A stretch of 64,000 bases of DNA from Bacteroidales bacterium UBA2287 (GCA_002345675.1 DDWL01000021.1:62001-126000), one strand, 5' to 3'; counted from the stretch's first letter, positions 51,663 through 61,127 are shown. Notes: a model not told the origin generated them from the letters alone. Numbers and translations are program-made.

Positions 51663-51889
51663 GGGAGAAAAATTATTAAATGCAAACTTTCAAATTATCA
51701 GGCAATTTACATTTTTTTTTTGCTCATAATATTTTTTTCTTGCCTTTAAATAGGCAAAAAAGTTAAAAACTATATTCCGAGAAAATGGTAGTTTATAGGT
51801 AGGAAGTTGCTGTTTGTCGACAACGCATTTTTTAATAAAACAACTGTTGTAAATTTTGTAAAATTTCTAACCCTTAAACCCAAATTATT

Positions 51890-54800
51890 ATGAGAAAAAT
51901 TTCTTTACTAACAATGTTTCTATCTGTTTTTATGGTAGTTACAATTTTTGCGCAAAAAGGATATGTAAATCCTGCTGCAAAATATTGTGAAATGCTAGGC
52001 TACCGTTACGAAATTGTAACCGATAAGTCGGGTGGCGATGAAGGAATTGTTATTCTTCCCGACGGCAGCAAGGTTAATGCCTGGGATTTTTTCAAAGGCA
52101 AGGTAGGTCAAGAGTACTCATACCCAGCATTAAAGGGTTACGAAGTACAAACTGAGGTTATTAAGGAAGACGGATACACCATTGAAAGAGCTGTTTGTAT
52201 TGTTACAATTAAAGGGGACAATGTGAAAATTTCGCTTGAAGAGTTTATGGAAATGAACGGCGATGCCCTTATGGCTCACGAAAACAGAAACTTAACTGAA
52301 ACTCATAGCGATGCTAAAGTTGACCCTAACTTTCAAGTATCGAAATCATTACCAATTTCGTTCGACTGGAGAAACTACAATGGTAATTCGTATATAGGTG
52401 CGCCAAGAGACCAAGGAAGTTGCGGATCGTGCTACGCTTTTGGAGCCACTGCTGCTGCCGAAGGAACTTATAATTTTGCAACTGGAAAATATGGCAGCAA
52501 TGTTGCCGACTTTTCGGAATCGTATATTGCTTGGTGCTTGTCAACAATGTCGCCATACAGCGGTCACTTTAGCGGATGTAACGGTGCCGACTACGACTAC
52601 ATGGAACTACAAGCCTTAGTAGATATAGGAACTGTTAATGAGTCGTATTTCCCATACGTAACAACTGCAACTCAATCGTGTCCTTCAGCAGCTACCAACG
52701 CTCCAAAAACAAAGTTTGCAAGTTGGAATCGCGTTGCTTGCAATAGCACCGATGCTATTAAAACAGCCATTATGACCTACGGTGTTGTTGATGCTGCTGT
52801 TTATGTGTCGACTGCTTTTTCAGGTTATACTAGTGGCGTTTTTTCCGATGCAAGTACATCATGTACTGCTAGCCCTTGCTACAATACAACTACAAACCAC
52901 GCTATTGCACTAGTTGGTTGGGGTTACGATGCAACCAAAGGTGATTATTGGATTCTTCGCAACTCTTGGGGTTCGTCGTGGGGCGAAAGTGGCTATATGA
53001 GAATTGCTGTTACATCGGCACGCGTTGGCTGCTCGGTTTGCTACTTAACTTATGCAAGTACTGGTCCAACGGTTCCTACTCTTTCTACAACTGCAGCTTC
53101 AAGCATAACTACTACTTCTGCAACTAGTGGTGGTAACGTTACTGCCGATGGTGGCGCAACTGTAACTGCAAGAGGTATTTGCTACAGCACTTCGCAAAAT
53201 CCAACTACTGCAAATTCAACTATTGCTAGCGGTTCGGGTACTGGTACGTTTACAGCAAACATGACAGGCTTGGCAGTTAATACTACTTACTACGTTAGGG
53301 CTTATGCTACTAACTCGGTTGGTACTGCTTACGGTTCGCAAATTAGCTTTACTACATTAGATAATGTTACATCATTGCCTCTTCCAGTTTCTCAAACCTT
53401 TGCATCGTCGATGCCAAGCAACTGGACAACCCAAAACATTGGAACAAGTATTACCGAACGCTGGACTATGTCGAACACTACCAATGCAGGTGGAGCAGCT
53501 TACGAAGCAAAATGTACTTACCTAAACGTAAATCCTGGTACCACTCGTCTTATTACTCCTCCAGTAAACACCGTTGGAGTTAGTCAGGTAACTTTCTCGT
53601 TTAAACATATGCTCGATGCTTATGGCACTGGTGTTACATTGAGAGTTCAAACTTCGAACGATAAAACCAACTGGACAAATACAACATGGTCGGTTGCTAC
53701 AACCAGCACCAACATTGCTGCTGCAACAGTTGATGTTACCGTAACTACTAACCTAAATTCGGCTAACACATACTTTGCACTGGTTGCCGATGGTAATCTT
53801 TACCAAATTGACTACTGGTATATTGATAATATTTCAATAACTGCTGGCAGCACCCCTGGAACTTTACCAACCATAACAACAACAGCTGCTTCGAGCATTA
53901 CATCTAACTCGGCAACAAGTGGTGGCAACGTAACTTCGGCAGGTAGCGCAACCGTTACTGCAAGGGGCATTTGCTACGGCACCTCGTCGAACCCAACCAC
54001 TTCTAATTCTACTGTTTCTAGCGGTTCGGGTACTGGTTCGTTCTCGGCAAACCTTTCTGGTCTTGCTGCCAACACAACTTACTACGTAAGGGCTTACGCA
54101 ACCAACTCGGTTGGTACTGCTTATGGCTCGCAGGTTAGCTTTACTACTTTGCCAGGCGACGATATTCCTTCGGTAGTTACAATAGGCACAGGTACTTCAA
54201 CTCAGGGTTACCCAATCAACTGCTACTATGGTTACGAGCGAAGCGCTTCTATTTACACCGCTGCCGAACTAGGAAAAGTTGGTTCGATAAGCAAACTAGG
54301 CTGGTATCCAACCCTAACTACAAGCTATAATGTTCCCATTAAGATTTACGTTAAGCACACAACAGCCACTACAATGACTGCTGCAACTTGGGCAAACTCA
54401 ATATCGGGTGCAACCCTAGTATATAGCGGAACAATGGCTGGCACTACAGCAAATACTTGGAAAGAATTTACCCTTTCAACTGCATTTAACTATACTGGCG
54501 GTTCGAACAACCTAATGGTATTGGTTGAAACAAATTATGGTGGAACAGGAATCGGTTCGAGTACTGGCGCAAAGGTTCGCTACTCTTCGGTAAGTAAAAA
54601 GCACATGTACATTAGAGCCGACAACTCTGCTCCAACAGGCAATGGAACAGTTTCAAATAATCGTCCAAACATTAGGATTTCGATATCTGGTGCTAAGCAA
54701 TCGGGCGGCGAAGTAAACGAGATTTTCAACGAAAACACTTCAATTGTTAGCGTTTATCCTAACCCAACAAGAGACTTAGTTACTATTGAAAGTAATGGTC

Positions 54801-54973
54801 AAGTTAAATCCATTGAGGTTTATTCAATTTCAGGTGCTAAGGTTTACTCTAATTCGAACATTACCAATAGCGCATCGAACGAGGTTGATCTTTCGAACTT
54901 CCAAAATGGCGTTTACGTTGTAATTGTTAACGACGGGGTTAAACGACACACATTGAAAGTAATTAAGCAGTAA
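51890..54973 (+). CDS. Secreted papain-like (C1) cysteine protease with T9SS sorting domain
   Basis: A 1027-residue protein. The signal peptide (1-22) is followed by a propeptide-like region to about 150 and a C1A peptidase: QGSCGSCYAFG with catalytic C181, TNHAIALVGWG with the histidine, and NSWGSSWGESGYM with the asparagine. Two nearly identical domains of about 98 residues (SGGNV..ARGICY..YYVRAYATNSVGTAYGSQ) flank a jelly-roll-like domain; another beta domain and a type A T9SS sorting domain (YPNP...VNDGVKRHTLKVIKQ) follow. It is probably exported and surface-attached, degrading external protein. The nearby two-component system is the likely regulator. Confidence 0.93.
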   Translation: MRKISLLTMFLSVFMVVTIFAQKGYVNPAAKYCEMLGYRYEIVTDKSGGDEGIVILPDGSKVNAWDFFKGKVGQEYSYPALKGYEVQTEVIKEDGYTIERAVCIVTIKGDNVKISLEEFMEMNGDALMAHENRNLTETHSDAKVDPNFQVSKSLPISFDWRNYNGNSYIGAPRDQGSCGSCYAFGATAAAEGTYNFATGKYGSNVADFSESYIAWCLSTMSPYSGHFSGCNGADYDYMELQALVDIGTVNESYFPYVTTATQSCPSAATNAPKTKFASWNRVACNSTDAIKTAIMTYGVVDAAVYVSTAFSGYTSGVFSDASTSCTASPCYNTTTNHAIALVGWGYDATKGDYWILRNSWGSSWGESGYMRIAVTSARVGCSVCYLTYASTGPTVPTLSTTAASSITTTSATSGGNVTADGGATVTARGICYSTSQNPTTANSTIASGSGTGTFTANMTGLAVNTTYYVRAYATNSVGTAYGSQISFTTLDNVTSLPLPVSQTFASSMPSNWTTQNIGTSITERWTMSNTTNAGGAAYEAKCTYLNVNPGTTRLITPPVNTVGVSQVTFSFKHMLDAYGTGVTLRVQTSNDKTNWTNTTWSVATTSTNIAAATVDVTVTTNLNSANTYFALVADGNLYQIDYWYIDNISITAGSTPGTLPTITTTAASSITSNSATSGGNVTSAGSATVTARGICYGTSSNPTTSNSTVSSGSGTGSFSANLSGLAANTTYYVRAYATNSVGTAYGSQVSFTTLPGDDIPSVVTIGTGTSTQGYPINCYYGYERSASIYTAAELGKVGSISKLGWYPTLTTSYNVPIKIYVKHTTATTMTAATWANSISGATLVYSGTMAGTTANTWKEFTLSTAFNYTGGSNNLMVLVETNYGGTGIGSSTGAKVRYSSVSKKHMYIRADNSAPTGNGTVSNNRPNIRISISGAKQSGGEVNEIFNENTSIVSVYPNPTRDLVTIESNGQVKSIEVYSISGAKVYSNSNITNSASNEVDLSNFQNGVYVVIVNDGVKRHTLKVIKQ

Positions 54974-55000
54974 AAGTTTTTTTCACAATCAATTAACTTC

Positions 55001-55033
55001 AAAAGGGGCTGCCTGCAAAGGCAGCCCCTTTTT
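55001..55033 (+). terminator. Terminator after the protease gene
   Basis: AAAAGGGGCTGCC (55001-55013) pairs with GGCAGCCCCTTTTT (55020-55033) with a 6-nt loop and a T run, 27 bp after the stop. Confidence 0.88.
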
Positions 55034-55242
55034 AATTCAGCATTGGTTTTAAATAATTCTCCTTTGTTTTTAACATTTCGCTTAATAGTAATGAGCCACA
55101 TAAAAGCAACTGTTGTTTGAATCAATAAAAAAGTTCTACAGCGACAAATAACCAACAAATTTTTGAAAATAATAAATTACATATCAAATTTAGGCTAGTG
55201 AATAGTAACAAAAAATCTATCTTCGCAAATAAATTTTATAAT

Positions 55243-55950
55243 ATGATCCGATATAGCTTTTTTTTAATACTTGTAATTTATCCGTTCATAATTTCCTATA
55301 CACCTCAAAGTAATAGTAACATTATTTCTGCAACTCTTAAGGTACAAAAGGCTTCGAATGGAAAAAAAATTACAATAGAATCGGAAGTACTGTACTTTAT
55401 TGACAAGAAAGAGATTAGAATGCACTACACTTCTCCCGATGAATTTATTTTTATATCTAACATTCTAGGTGAAACGAAATTGTACTTTCCTAAAAAAAAT
55501 GAAGTACTTATTCAGCAAAAAGACGTTTTTTCAGCCGAAACAGATATTCTCTTCCTGTTTTTTACTCAGAACATGTCGGAAATGGGATTGAAAAATATTG
55601 GTTTTCAAATTATTAGCACTAAAGCAGAAGGTGATTATCTAATAACTAAATGGTCTTCCCCAATGGGATCGAAATCCGTTTCGGAAATTGAACTTGTATA
55701 TAATGACTATGTACCTATTTACACGTCATTTATTTCGAGTGCAAATAAGCCATTAAATAAAACCTACTATGGTAATTATACTGAATTTAAAGGGAACTAC
55801 ATACCATTGCGAATTACAGAAATAACATACCTAGCCACAGGTGACTCAATAGTATCGAGAAAAGACTATTCGGATTTGAAATTTGGAAATCAAGTTCAAA
55901 CCTATTTACTAAACTTTAAAATTCCCAATAATGCGAAGGTTGTTAAGTAG
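55243..55950 (+). CDS. LolA-like exported lipoprotein-carrier-type protein
   Basis: About 235 residues from ATG 55243 (MIRYSFFLILVIYPFIISYT is a signal peptide); an in-frame GTG at 55198 would add 15 residues. The mature part, with TLKVQKASNGKKITIESEVL, KKEIRMHYTSPDEFIFISNI, and LYFPKKNEVLIQQKDVFS, has the strand pattern of LolA/outer-membrane lipoprotein-sorting proteins that form a half-barrel. Its end overlaps the YidD gene by 20 bp, so the two are translated together. Function is inferred from fold pattern. Confidence 0.6.
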   Translation: MIRYSFFLILVIYPFIISYTPQSNSNIISATLKVQKASNGKKITIESEVLYFIDKKEIRMHYTSPDEFIFISNILGETKLYFPKKNEVLIQQKDVFSAETDILFLFFTQNMSEMGLKNIGFQIISTKAEGDYLITKWSSPMGSKSVSEIELVYNDYVPIYTSFISSANKPLNKTYYGNYTEFKGNYIPLRITEITYLATGDSIVSRKDYSDLKFGNQVQTYLLNFKIPNNAKVVK

Positions 55951-56380
55951 TTATATACTTTTTTGTTTACTAGTTTGCAATGTAAACGCTTTTGGGCAAA
56001 TTTTTTCGGAAAGCGATTCGCAACTAATCAAAAGTAAAACGTTTAATACCAAAGCATTTAACGAAAGAGATGTTCGGTTTGGCTTTAAAAAAGGTGTAAC
56101 CATTACGAATATACTACTTGCAGTGCCTTTATATGTTTACCAAAAGACTCTAAGTTCTCAAATTTCGGCCAGTTGCCTTTACCACCCAACTTGTTCCGAG
56201 TTTAGCCATCAAGCGTTTTCTCACTATGGATTTTTCAAAGCTTTTTTTTCAACGGTTGATAGGGTTATGAGATGTGATAGATTATCGGCTACAGATATTC
56301 CGAAAATATCGATAAGTGTTGAAGATCAAAAAAAAATAGAGGGTATTGACTATTATAGTTCTTTTCATATTCACGATTAG
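55931..56380 (+). CDS. yidD: YidD-like membrane protein insertion factor with signal peptide
   Basis: A 149-residue protein. The YidD core is at about 77-115: SCLYHPTCSEFSHQAFSHYG then FFKAFFSTVDRVMRCDR, matching the family's C-x-Y-x-P-(T/S)-C-S and R-(L/M)-x-R-C pattern. Usual YidD proteins are 70-90 residues; this one has a signal peptide (1-22) and a further N-terminal region (to about 70), so it is an unusual long form. It overlaps the LolA-like gene and is followed by two TM2-hairpin proteins. Confidence 0.8.
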   Translation: MRRLLSSYILFCLLVCNVNAFGQIFSESDSQLIKSKTFNTKAFNERDVRFGFKKGVTITNILLAVPLYVYQKTLSSQISASCLYHPTCSEFSHQAFSHYGFFKAFFSTVDRVMRCDRLSATDIPKISISVEDQKKIEGIDYYSSFHIHD

Positions 56381-56383
56381 GTA

Positions 56384-57253
56384 ATGAATCGTTTAATAAC
56401 CATAGTATTTGTAATTGCATTAGCTAACTCGTTTAGCTTTAGTCAAAATGGCTCTAAGCCTTGCACTTTCAACGATTTTAAATTCTCCGAATACCTTGTT
56501 AATAATCAATTATACCATGATGCATTGCTGCATTCATCACTAATTGATTTCTCTGGATGCTCACATTCAGATAGCCTTTGGTTTTTAAAGGGATGGAGCC
56601 AATACAACTTAAAACAACTCGATAGTGCTTCTTTTTCGTTTTTAAAAGTAAAGGAAAATAAAGCAATACTTAATAAATCGAAGTTTTTTGCTGCCTATTG
56701 CTATGCTCACATCGGAAAACTAGATAGTGCTTTTACGGTTATTAATTCCATTTCACCCATCAATAATGATGAGAAAGAACTAATAACCACACAATTATCA
56801 GGCTTTTCGCTTTTAAATCGGAATTTATCCTCATTTAATTTATTTTCAAAAAACTTTTCTGAAAGTCATTTTGGGTTAGTTGAAAATCAAAGAACTTTAA
56901 AATCACTTTATACTGATTTAGATGAATTTAAACTAAAATCACCATTAATTGCTGGGCTATTATCTGCAGCAGTACCTGGATTGGGTAAAGTATACGCAGG
57001 CAAACTAGGCAGCGGGCTATCATCTTTTTTAACTGTTGGAATAGCTGGAGTTATGACATATGAAAACTACGCTAAGAATGGGCTAAATAACCCTAAAACA
57101 ATAATATTTGGAAGTCTTTTTTCAATATTGTATGTTGCAAATATTTACGGCAGTGTATTTAGTATAAAAGCTTATCGCGATGAATTTAATCAACAAATCG
57201 ATTACCGTATTCTTTTCCACTTGCATATTCCTATTAGGAACCTGTACAACTAA
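56384..57253 (+). CDS. Exported protein with TPR-like and TM2-like C-terminal hairpin
   Basis: A 289-residue protein: signal peptide (1-20, ending FSFSQ), a helical middle resembling TPR units (YLVNNQLYHDALLHSSLIDF, WFLKGWSQYNLKQLDSASFS), and near 190-250 the hairpin KSPLIAGLLSAAVPGLGKVY AGKLGSGLSSFL. The PGLG-x-x-YAG-K motif is like the TM2 domain loop. It begins 3 bp after YidD. Its end overlaps the next gene by 74 bp, which is unusual but both have strong signal features. Confidence 0.65.
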   Translation: MNRLITIVFVIALANSFSFSQNGSKPCTFNDFKFSEYLVNNQLYHDALLHSSLIDFSGCSHSDSLWFLKGWSQYNLKQLDSASFSFLKVKENKAILNKSKFFAAYCYAHIGKLDSAFTVINSISPINNDEKELITTQLSGFSLLNRNLSSFNLFSKNFSESHFGLVENQRTLKSLYTDLDEFKLKSPLIAGLLSAAVPGLGKVYAGKLGSGLSSFLTVGIAGVMTYENYAKNGLNNPKTIIFGSLFSILYVANIYGSVFSIKAYRDEFNQQIDYRILFHLHIPIRNLYN

Positions 57254-58049
57254 TGCAACAAATATTCCTATTGCCGATTCGCTTTTTTCAATAGGAAATT
57301 ACAAAATTGCAGCACTCGAGTACGAGCGCGAGTACTATCAGTTGAATAATAGAATACAAAAAAACAATGTACTACTCAAAAAAACTGAGTGTTACAAGCA
57401 ACTAGGCGAAAACAATTTGGCATTTGAAACAATCGATAGGATTCCATTATTTGGGCTTACCGACAGTATTCGTTTTGAAATTCTTTTTCAAAAAGCCTTA
57501 TGCGCTTATTTAAGTGAACAATTTACACTTGCAAATTCTTATCTTATTCAAATACAGTCCATTTCTCTTGTAAAAATTAAAAATAATTTTTTAAAAGTTA
57601 ACTTTCTTCAAATACTTGTTTTTAATGAACAACGAAACTGGACTGCATCTAAGGAAATTTTAATTTCTATAAAAGATTCTTTAAATAATATTGAACATTA
57701 CGATATATTGGTTTCAAATTATTCAAAGAAAAATATTCCAAAAATGAGAAACAAAGAAACTCAGTTTTGGATTTCTTTTCTACCAGGGGCAGGGATTGCT
57801 TACGCAGGTAAACCAATTGAAGGAATATTTAATTTTACAATTAATGCAGCTGCACTTGCTTTTGGAGTTTACCAAGTGTACTACAAATACTATTTAACAG
57901 GGTACTTTGGCAGCACGTTTTTGTTGCAAAAGTTTTATATGGGAGGTCGAAAAAGGGGAGAGTTTTTACTCGAAAAAAGAAATTACTTAAAAGCAAAAGA
58001 CTTTAACGAAAAAATTAAGAATGAATTAGTTGAACTATCTAGAAACTAA
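57180..58049 (+). CDS. Paralogous exported protein with PGAG-YAGK hairpin
   Basis: A 289-residue protein whose N-terminus (MNLINKSITVFFSTCIFLLG followed by TCTTNA) is a signal peptide. The middle is helical (SIGNYKIAALEYEREYYQLN, TPR-like) and about 185-240 holds FWISFLPGAGIAYAGKPIEG followed by hydrophobic helices. It resembles the preceding protein in layout (signal, TPR-like, P-G-x-G-x-x-Y-A-G-K hairpin), suggesting an ancient duplication. Ends at a bidirectional terminator. Envelope location is well supported; role unknown. Confidence 0.65.
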   Translation: MNLINKSITVFFSTCIFLLGTCTTNATNIPIADSLFSIGNYKIAALEYEREYYQLNNRIQKNNVLLKKTECYKQLGENNLAFETIDRIPLFGLTDSIRFEILFQKALCAYLSEQFTLANSYLIQIQSISLVKIKNNFLKVNFLQILVFNEQRNWTASKEILISIKDSLNNIEHYDILVSNYSKKNIPKMRNKETQFWISFLPGAGIAYAGKPIEGIFNFTINAAALAFGVYQVYYKYYLTGYFGSTFLLQKFYMGGRKRGEFLLEKRNYLKAKDFNEKIKNELVELSRN

Positions 58050-58075
58050 AAGAGGGGAGCAAAACTCCCCTCTTT
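58049..58075. terminator. Bidirectional terminator
   Basis: AAAGAGGGGAG (58049-58059) and CTCCCCTCTTT (58065-58075) form an 11-bp stem with a CAAAA loop, between two converging genes. Confidence 0.85.
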
Positions 58076-58088
58076 TTTTATAAAAAAA

Positions 58089-58502
58089 TTACATCCACAT
58101 AAAGAACTTTTCGTTATCTGTGTATTTATCAATATTCTTATTAATAATACCGTCAATAATTAACACAAAAAAGTCAACCGTTGTAACAATACCAAAAATA
58201 CCACCACAAGTAAAAGTGTAAATTGCCCACATTCCACCTTTAGTGCCTAAATAATGGCGGTGAATACCAAATCCACCTACTATCCAACAAATTAAAGTTG
58301 CAACAACTGGGTCTTTTCCTTGGTTAAAAGAAGCTCCTTCGTTAACATCTAATGCTGAAAGGTTTGATATTTCTGCAAAAGCAACCTCGGTTGAATTAGC
58401 AAAAAGATCATCAACAGCAGCATCGTTAACATAATAATTGCTTGAATAAGAAGCAAAAGATGCGCCAAGTATTAGCGCCAAAGCAAAAAGAATTTTTTTC
58501 AT
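58089..58502 (-). CDS. TM2 domain-containing exported protein
   Basis: A 137-residue protein with a signal peptide (1-19), a 45-residue acidic linker and a TM2 domain at about 67-125: ATLICWIVGGFGIHRHYLGT, then GGIFGIVTTVDFFVLIIDGI. This is the GxHRHYLG-containing TM2 fold. It converges on the YidD/TPR/TM2-like operon, from which it may have been split. The function of TM2 proteins in bacteria is unclear. Confidence 0.88.
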   Translation of the reverse strand: MKKILFALALILGASFASYSSNYYVNDAAVDDLFANSTEVAFAEISNLSALDVNEGASFNQGKDPVVATLICWIVGGFGIHRHYLGTKGGMWAIYTFTCGGIFGIVTTVDFFVLIIDGIINKNIDKYTDNEKFFMWM

Positions 58503-58658
58503 AATTTATTTTTTAATTGGTTTTTAATTTCAAAACGAAGTTAGCAAACTTTTTTTTTGTTTCACAATCAATCCTAAAATATTATACAATTTTCTTAGAA
58601 TTTAGAACTTGTCTAAACTCAAATTTTACTTTATTAATAGTCCTTTCAGGTTTTAAGC

Positions 58659-58666
58659 TAACTTTG
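58659..58666 (+). promoter_or_regulatory. -7 box upstream of the second TonB receptor gene
   Basis: TAACTTTG fits TAnnTTTG 51 bp before the ATG at 58717. The -33 position does not match TTTG, so the site is weakly supported. Confidence 0.35.
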
Positions 58667-58716
58667 ACCGATTTTTGTTTTACCCTTTAAAACATATAAC
58701 TTAATCATTATCAATT

Positions 58717-60744
58717 ATGAAGAAAATTTATTTTAGTTCATTACGTTCAATCGCATCGTTTAAAATGTGGTCGAATAAAAATTACGCTGTATTTAACAGC
58801 CTGAAGAGCGTAGTTAAAATTGGCGTTCTTGCATCAACCTACACCCTCGTTGCTCAGCCAATGGCAACATTTGCCCAAACCGACTCGGTGGGAGTTAGTA
58901 AAAATGTCGACATGGATGAGGTTGTAATTGGAGGTCGAAAAAAAGCCACAACCTACTCGGAGCAAACCCGAGCAGTAATGGTAATTACAAAAGATGAGCT
59001 GGGGGCGTTACCGGCCTCCACGTTAGGCGATCTTCTGGAGCATGTTGCAGGGGTCGATATTCGGCAGCGTGGAGGTCATGGAGTTCAAGCCGATTTAATG
59101 GTTAGAGGTGGAACCTTCGACCAAGTTCTAATTCTTTTAAACGGTATTAACATAACCGACCCACAAACAGGGCATCACAACCTTAACATTCCAATCGATT
59201 ACGATGCCATCGATCGAATTGAAGTTCTTCATGGTCCGGGAGCACGTGTATATGGACAAGGTGCATTTAGCGGAGCGATTAATATTATTACCATTCCAAA
59301 AAACGATAACGAAATAAATGCGAGCATATTAATTGGGGAACATGGTCTCTTAAAAACAGGCACAACAATTAACCATAAAGGGAAAAGATTTTCTACAAAA
59401 ATTGCTGCCTCTACAGCAAAATCGAACGGCTACACTGCAAATACCGATTTTAATTCAGTAAATTTTTTCACTCATAGTAAAATAGCTGCCCTAAAAGGTC
59501 AACTCGATTTACAGGCAGGAATTCAGGATAAAGGATTTGGTGCACAGGCATTTTATACACCAAAATTCCCCGAGCAATTCGAAAAAACTTCGACCCTTTT
59601 TGCCTCCGAAGCCTACTCATTAACTTTGGGCAACTTTACGGTAAACCATTCGGCATATTTTCGCAAGCATTACGATAGATTCGAACTTTTCCGCAGGAAT
59701 AGCCCTGTTTGGTACACTTCGCATAACTACCATACAACAAATGTTGCTGGTGCAACTTTAGGTGGAAACTTCGATTATGGAATTGGGAAATTTCGTTTTG
59801 GTGGCGAATTTAGGCACGAATCGATACTAAGCACAAACCTTGGCGATATTCTAATGAGCCCTGTTAAAGTTAAAGGAGAAGATAGCATTTACTATACAAA
59901 AGGTAAGTTTAGAAACTGGGGCAATATTTTCATCGAAAACAGCTTTTATGTTAATGATTTCAGCGTTTCGGCAGGTGGAATGGTAACTTTTGGGCAAATT
60001 GATAAACCCCAAATTTCGTGGGGTGCCGATTTAGGTTACAATTTAACCCAAAACATAAAAGTTTTCGCATCGGCTAATAGCACATTTCGTGCTCCAAATT
60101 TTACCGATTTATACTACACCGGACCAACGAATGAGGGAAACCCAAACCTTAAACCCGAAAAGGCAATAACCTACGAGTTTGGGGTGAAAAACCAAACACT
60201 AAAAACAAGTTCAAGCATTCTAGCATTTTTTAGGGATGGTAAAGATGTTATCGACTGGGTTAAATTCACTCCTGAACAAATAAAATGGACAACATACAAC
60301 TATACAAACATTTCTTCTTACGGCTTCGAAGCGAGTTTTTCGCATATATTTACGAAAACCAATCCACTTATCTCGTCGTGTTTAATTAGCTATAGCTACA
60401 CCGAAACAAATCGCGAAAGTGGAGAAGTGATATCGTACTATGCTCTCGATTATTTAAAGCATAAAGTTACAGTGTCGGCAAACCATAAAGTTTGGAACAA
60501 ACTATATTTTAATTGGTTGGTTATAGCCCAAAGCAGAGCAGGAACATACACAGACTTCGTTTCAAATACCGAAAAAGAGTATTCCCCATTTGCTATGGTT
60601 AATACAAAAATCACTTGGAACGACAGGCATTTTTCTGTATTTGCCGACATTCAAAATATTACAAATAAAAAGTATTTCGACATAGGGAACATTCCTCAAC
60701 CTAATCGTTGGATATCAGCTGGAGCTTCATTTACAATAAAATAA
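58717..60744 (+). CDS. TonB-dependent receptor, BtuB-like
   Basis: A 675-residue receptor. It has a long N-terminal signal region: FKMWSNKNYAVFNSLKSVVK then IGVLASTYTL, matching the extended signal (F-x-R-W-S-R-K-x-Y-A-x-F-x-S-L-x-K-V-V-x-I-G-x-L) seen in Bacteroides cobalamin/metal-type receptors. The TonB box region is DMDEVVIGG. Plug domain RAVMVITKDELGALPASTLG and VDIRQRGGHGVQADLMVRGG; barrel with GARVYGQGAFSGAINIITIP and a typical C-terminal strand ISAGASFTIK. It is followed by a Cys/His-rich lipoprotein, which hints at a metal or metal complex as ligand. Confidence 0.87.
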   Translation: MKKIYFSSLRSIASFKMWSNKNYAVFNSLKSVVKIGVLASTYTLVAQPMATFAQTDSVGVSKNVDMDEVVIGGRKKATTYSEQTRAVMVITKDELGALPASTLGDLLEHVAGVDIRQRGGHGVQADLMVRGGTFDQVLILLNGINITDPQTGHHNLNIPIDYDAIDRIEVLHGPGARVYGQGAFSGAINIITIPKNDNEINASILIGEHGLLKTGTTINHKGKRFSTKIAASTAKSNGYTANTDFNSVNFFTHSKIAALKGQLDLQAGIQDKGFGAQAFYTPKFPEQFEKTSTLFASEAYSLTLGNFTVNHSAYFRKHYDRFELFRRNSPVWYTSHNYHTTNVAGATLGGNFDYGIGKFRFGGEFRHESILSTNLGDILMSPVKVKGEDSIYYTKGKFRNWGNIFIENSFYVNDFSVSAGGMVTFGQIDKPQISWGADLGYNLTQNIKVFASANSTFRAPNFTDLYYTGPTNEGNPNLKPEKAITYEFGVKNQTLKTSSSILAFFRDGKDVIDWVKFTPEQIKWTTYNYTNISSYGFEASFSHIFTKTNPLISSCLISYSYTETNRESGEVISYYALDYLKHKVTVSANHKVWNKLYFNWLVIAQSRAGTYTDFVSNTEKEYSPFAMVNTKITWNDRHFSVFADIQNITNKKYFDIGNIPQPNRWISAGASFTIK

Positions 60745-60788
60745 TTAACATTATTTTATAAAATTTCATTTTTTATAAAATTGGTTTC

Positions 60789-60796
60789 TATATTTG
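60789..60796 (+). promoter_or_regulatory. -7 box upstream of the Cys/His-rich lipoprotein gene
   Basis: TATATTTG fits TAnnTTTG, 63 bp before the ATG. A matching -33 box is not seen, so this promoter may need an activator. Confidence 0.4.
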
Positions 60797-60858
60797 CATC
60801 CGTAAATATTAATTGCAAATCATTAATTAACAACAATAACCACTAACCCTCAAACACA

Positions 60859-61095
60859 ATGAAAAAAAGTATTATCATCCTTTCGAGCGCAGTTCTTTTT
60901 GTAGCATTTTCTTTCGCATCATGCGGTAACACACAAGCAAAAACCGAAGAAACCAAAACTGAATGCTGCGAAGCAAAAGACAAAGAAGCTTGCTGCGCAA
61001 AAAAAGACAGTTGCAAACAAGTACATGCTGATTCGACAAAATGTTCTGACAAGCACGAGCATTCTGACTCAACTAAGTGTGACCATAAACATTAA
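60859..61095 (+). CDS. Small Cys/His-rich lipoprotein, probable metal binder
   Basis: A 78-residue protein with an SPII signal (MKKSIIILSSAVLFVAFSFA then SCGN; lipobox F-A-S-C at C22). The mature part is dominated by Cys, His, Lys and Asp: TECCEAKDKEACCAKKDSCK then QVHADSTKCSDKHEHSDSTK and CDHKH, with two C-C pairs and repeated H-x-x-S-T-K-C. Such a composition fits zinc, copper or another soft metal ligand at the membrane surface. It lies 115 bp after the TonB receptor gene. No close family is recognised. Confidence 0.7.
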   Translation: MKKSIIILSSAVLFVAFSFASCGNTQAKTEETKTECCEAKDKEACCAKKDSCKQVHADSTKCSDKHEHSDSTKCDHKH

Positions 61096-61127
61096 TTACA
61101 ATAGTTGATAAACTTTATACTTTATTA

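Noticed and set aside
58503..58716. Cobalamin riboswitch upstream of the BtuB-like receptor
   Set aside because: No B12-box-like sequence or paired leader was found; only a -7 box.
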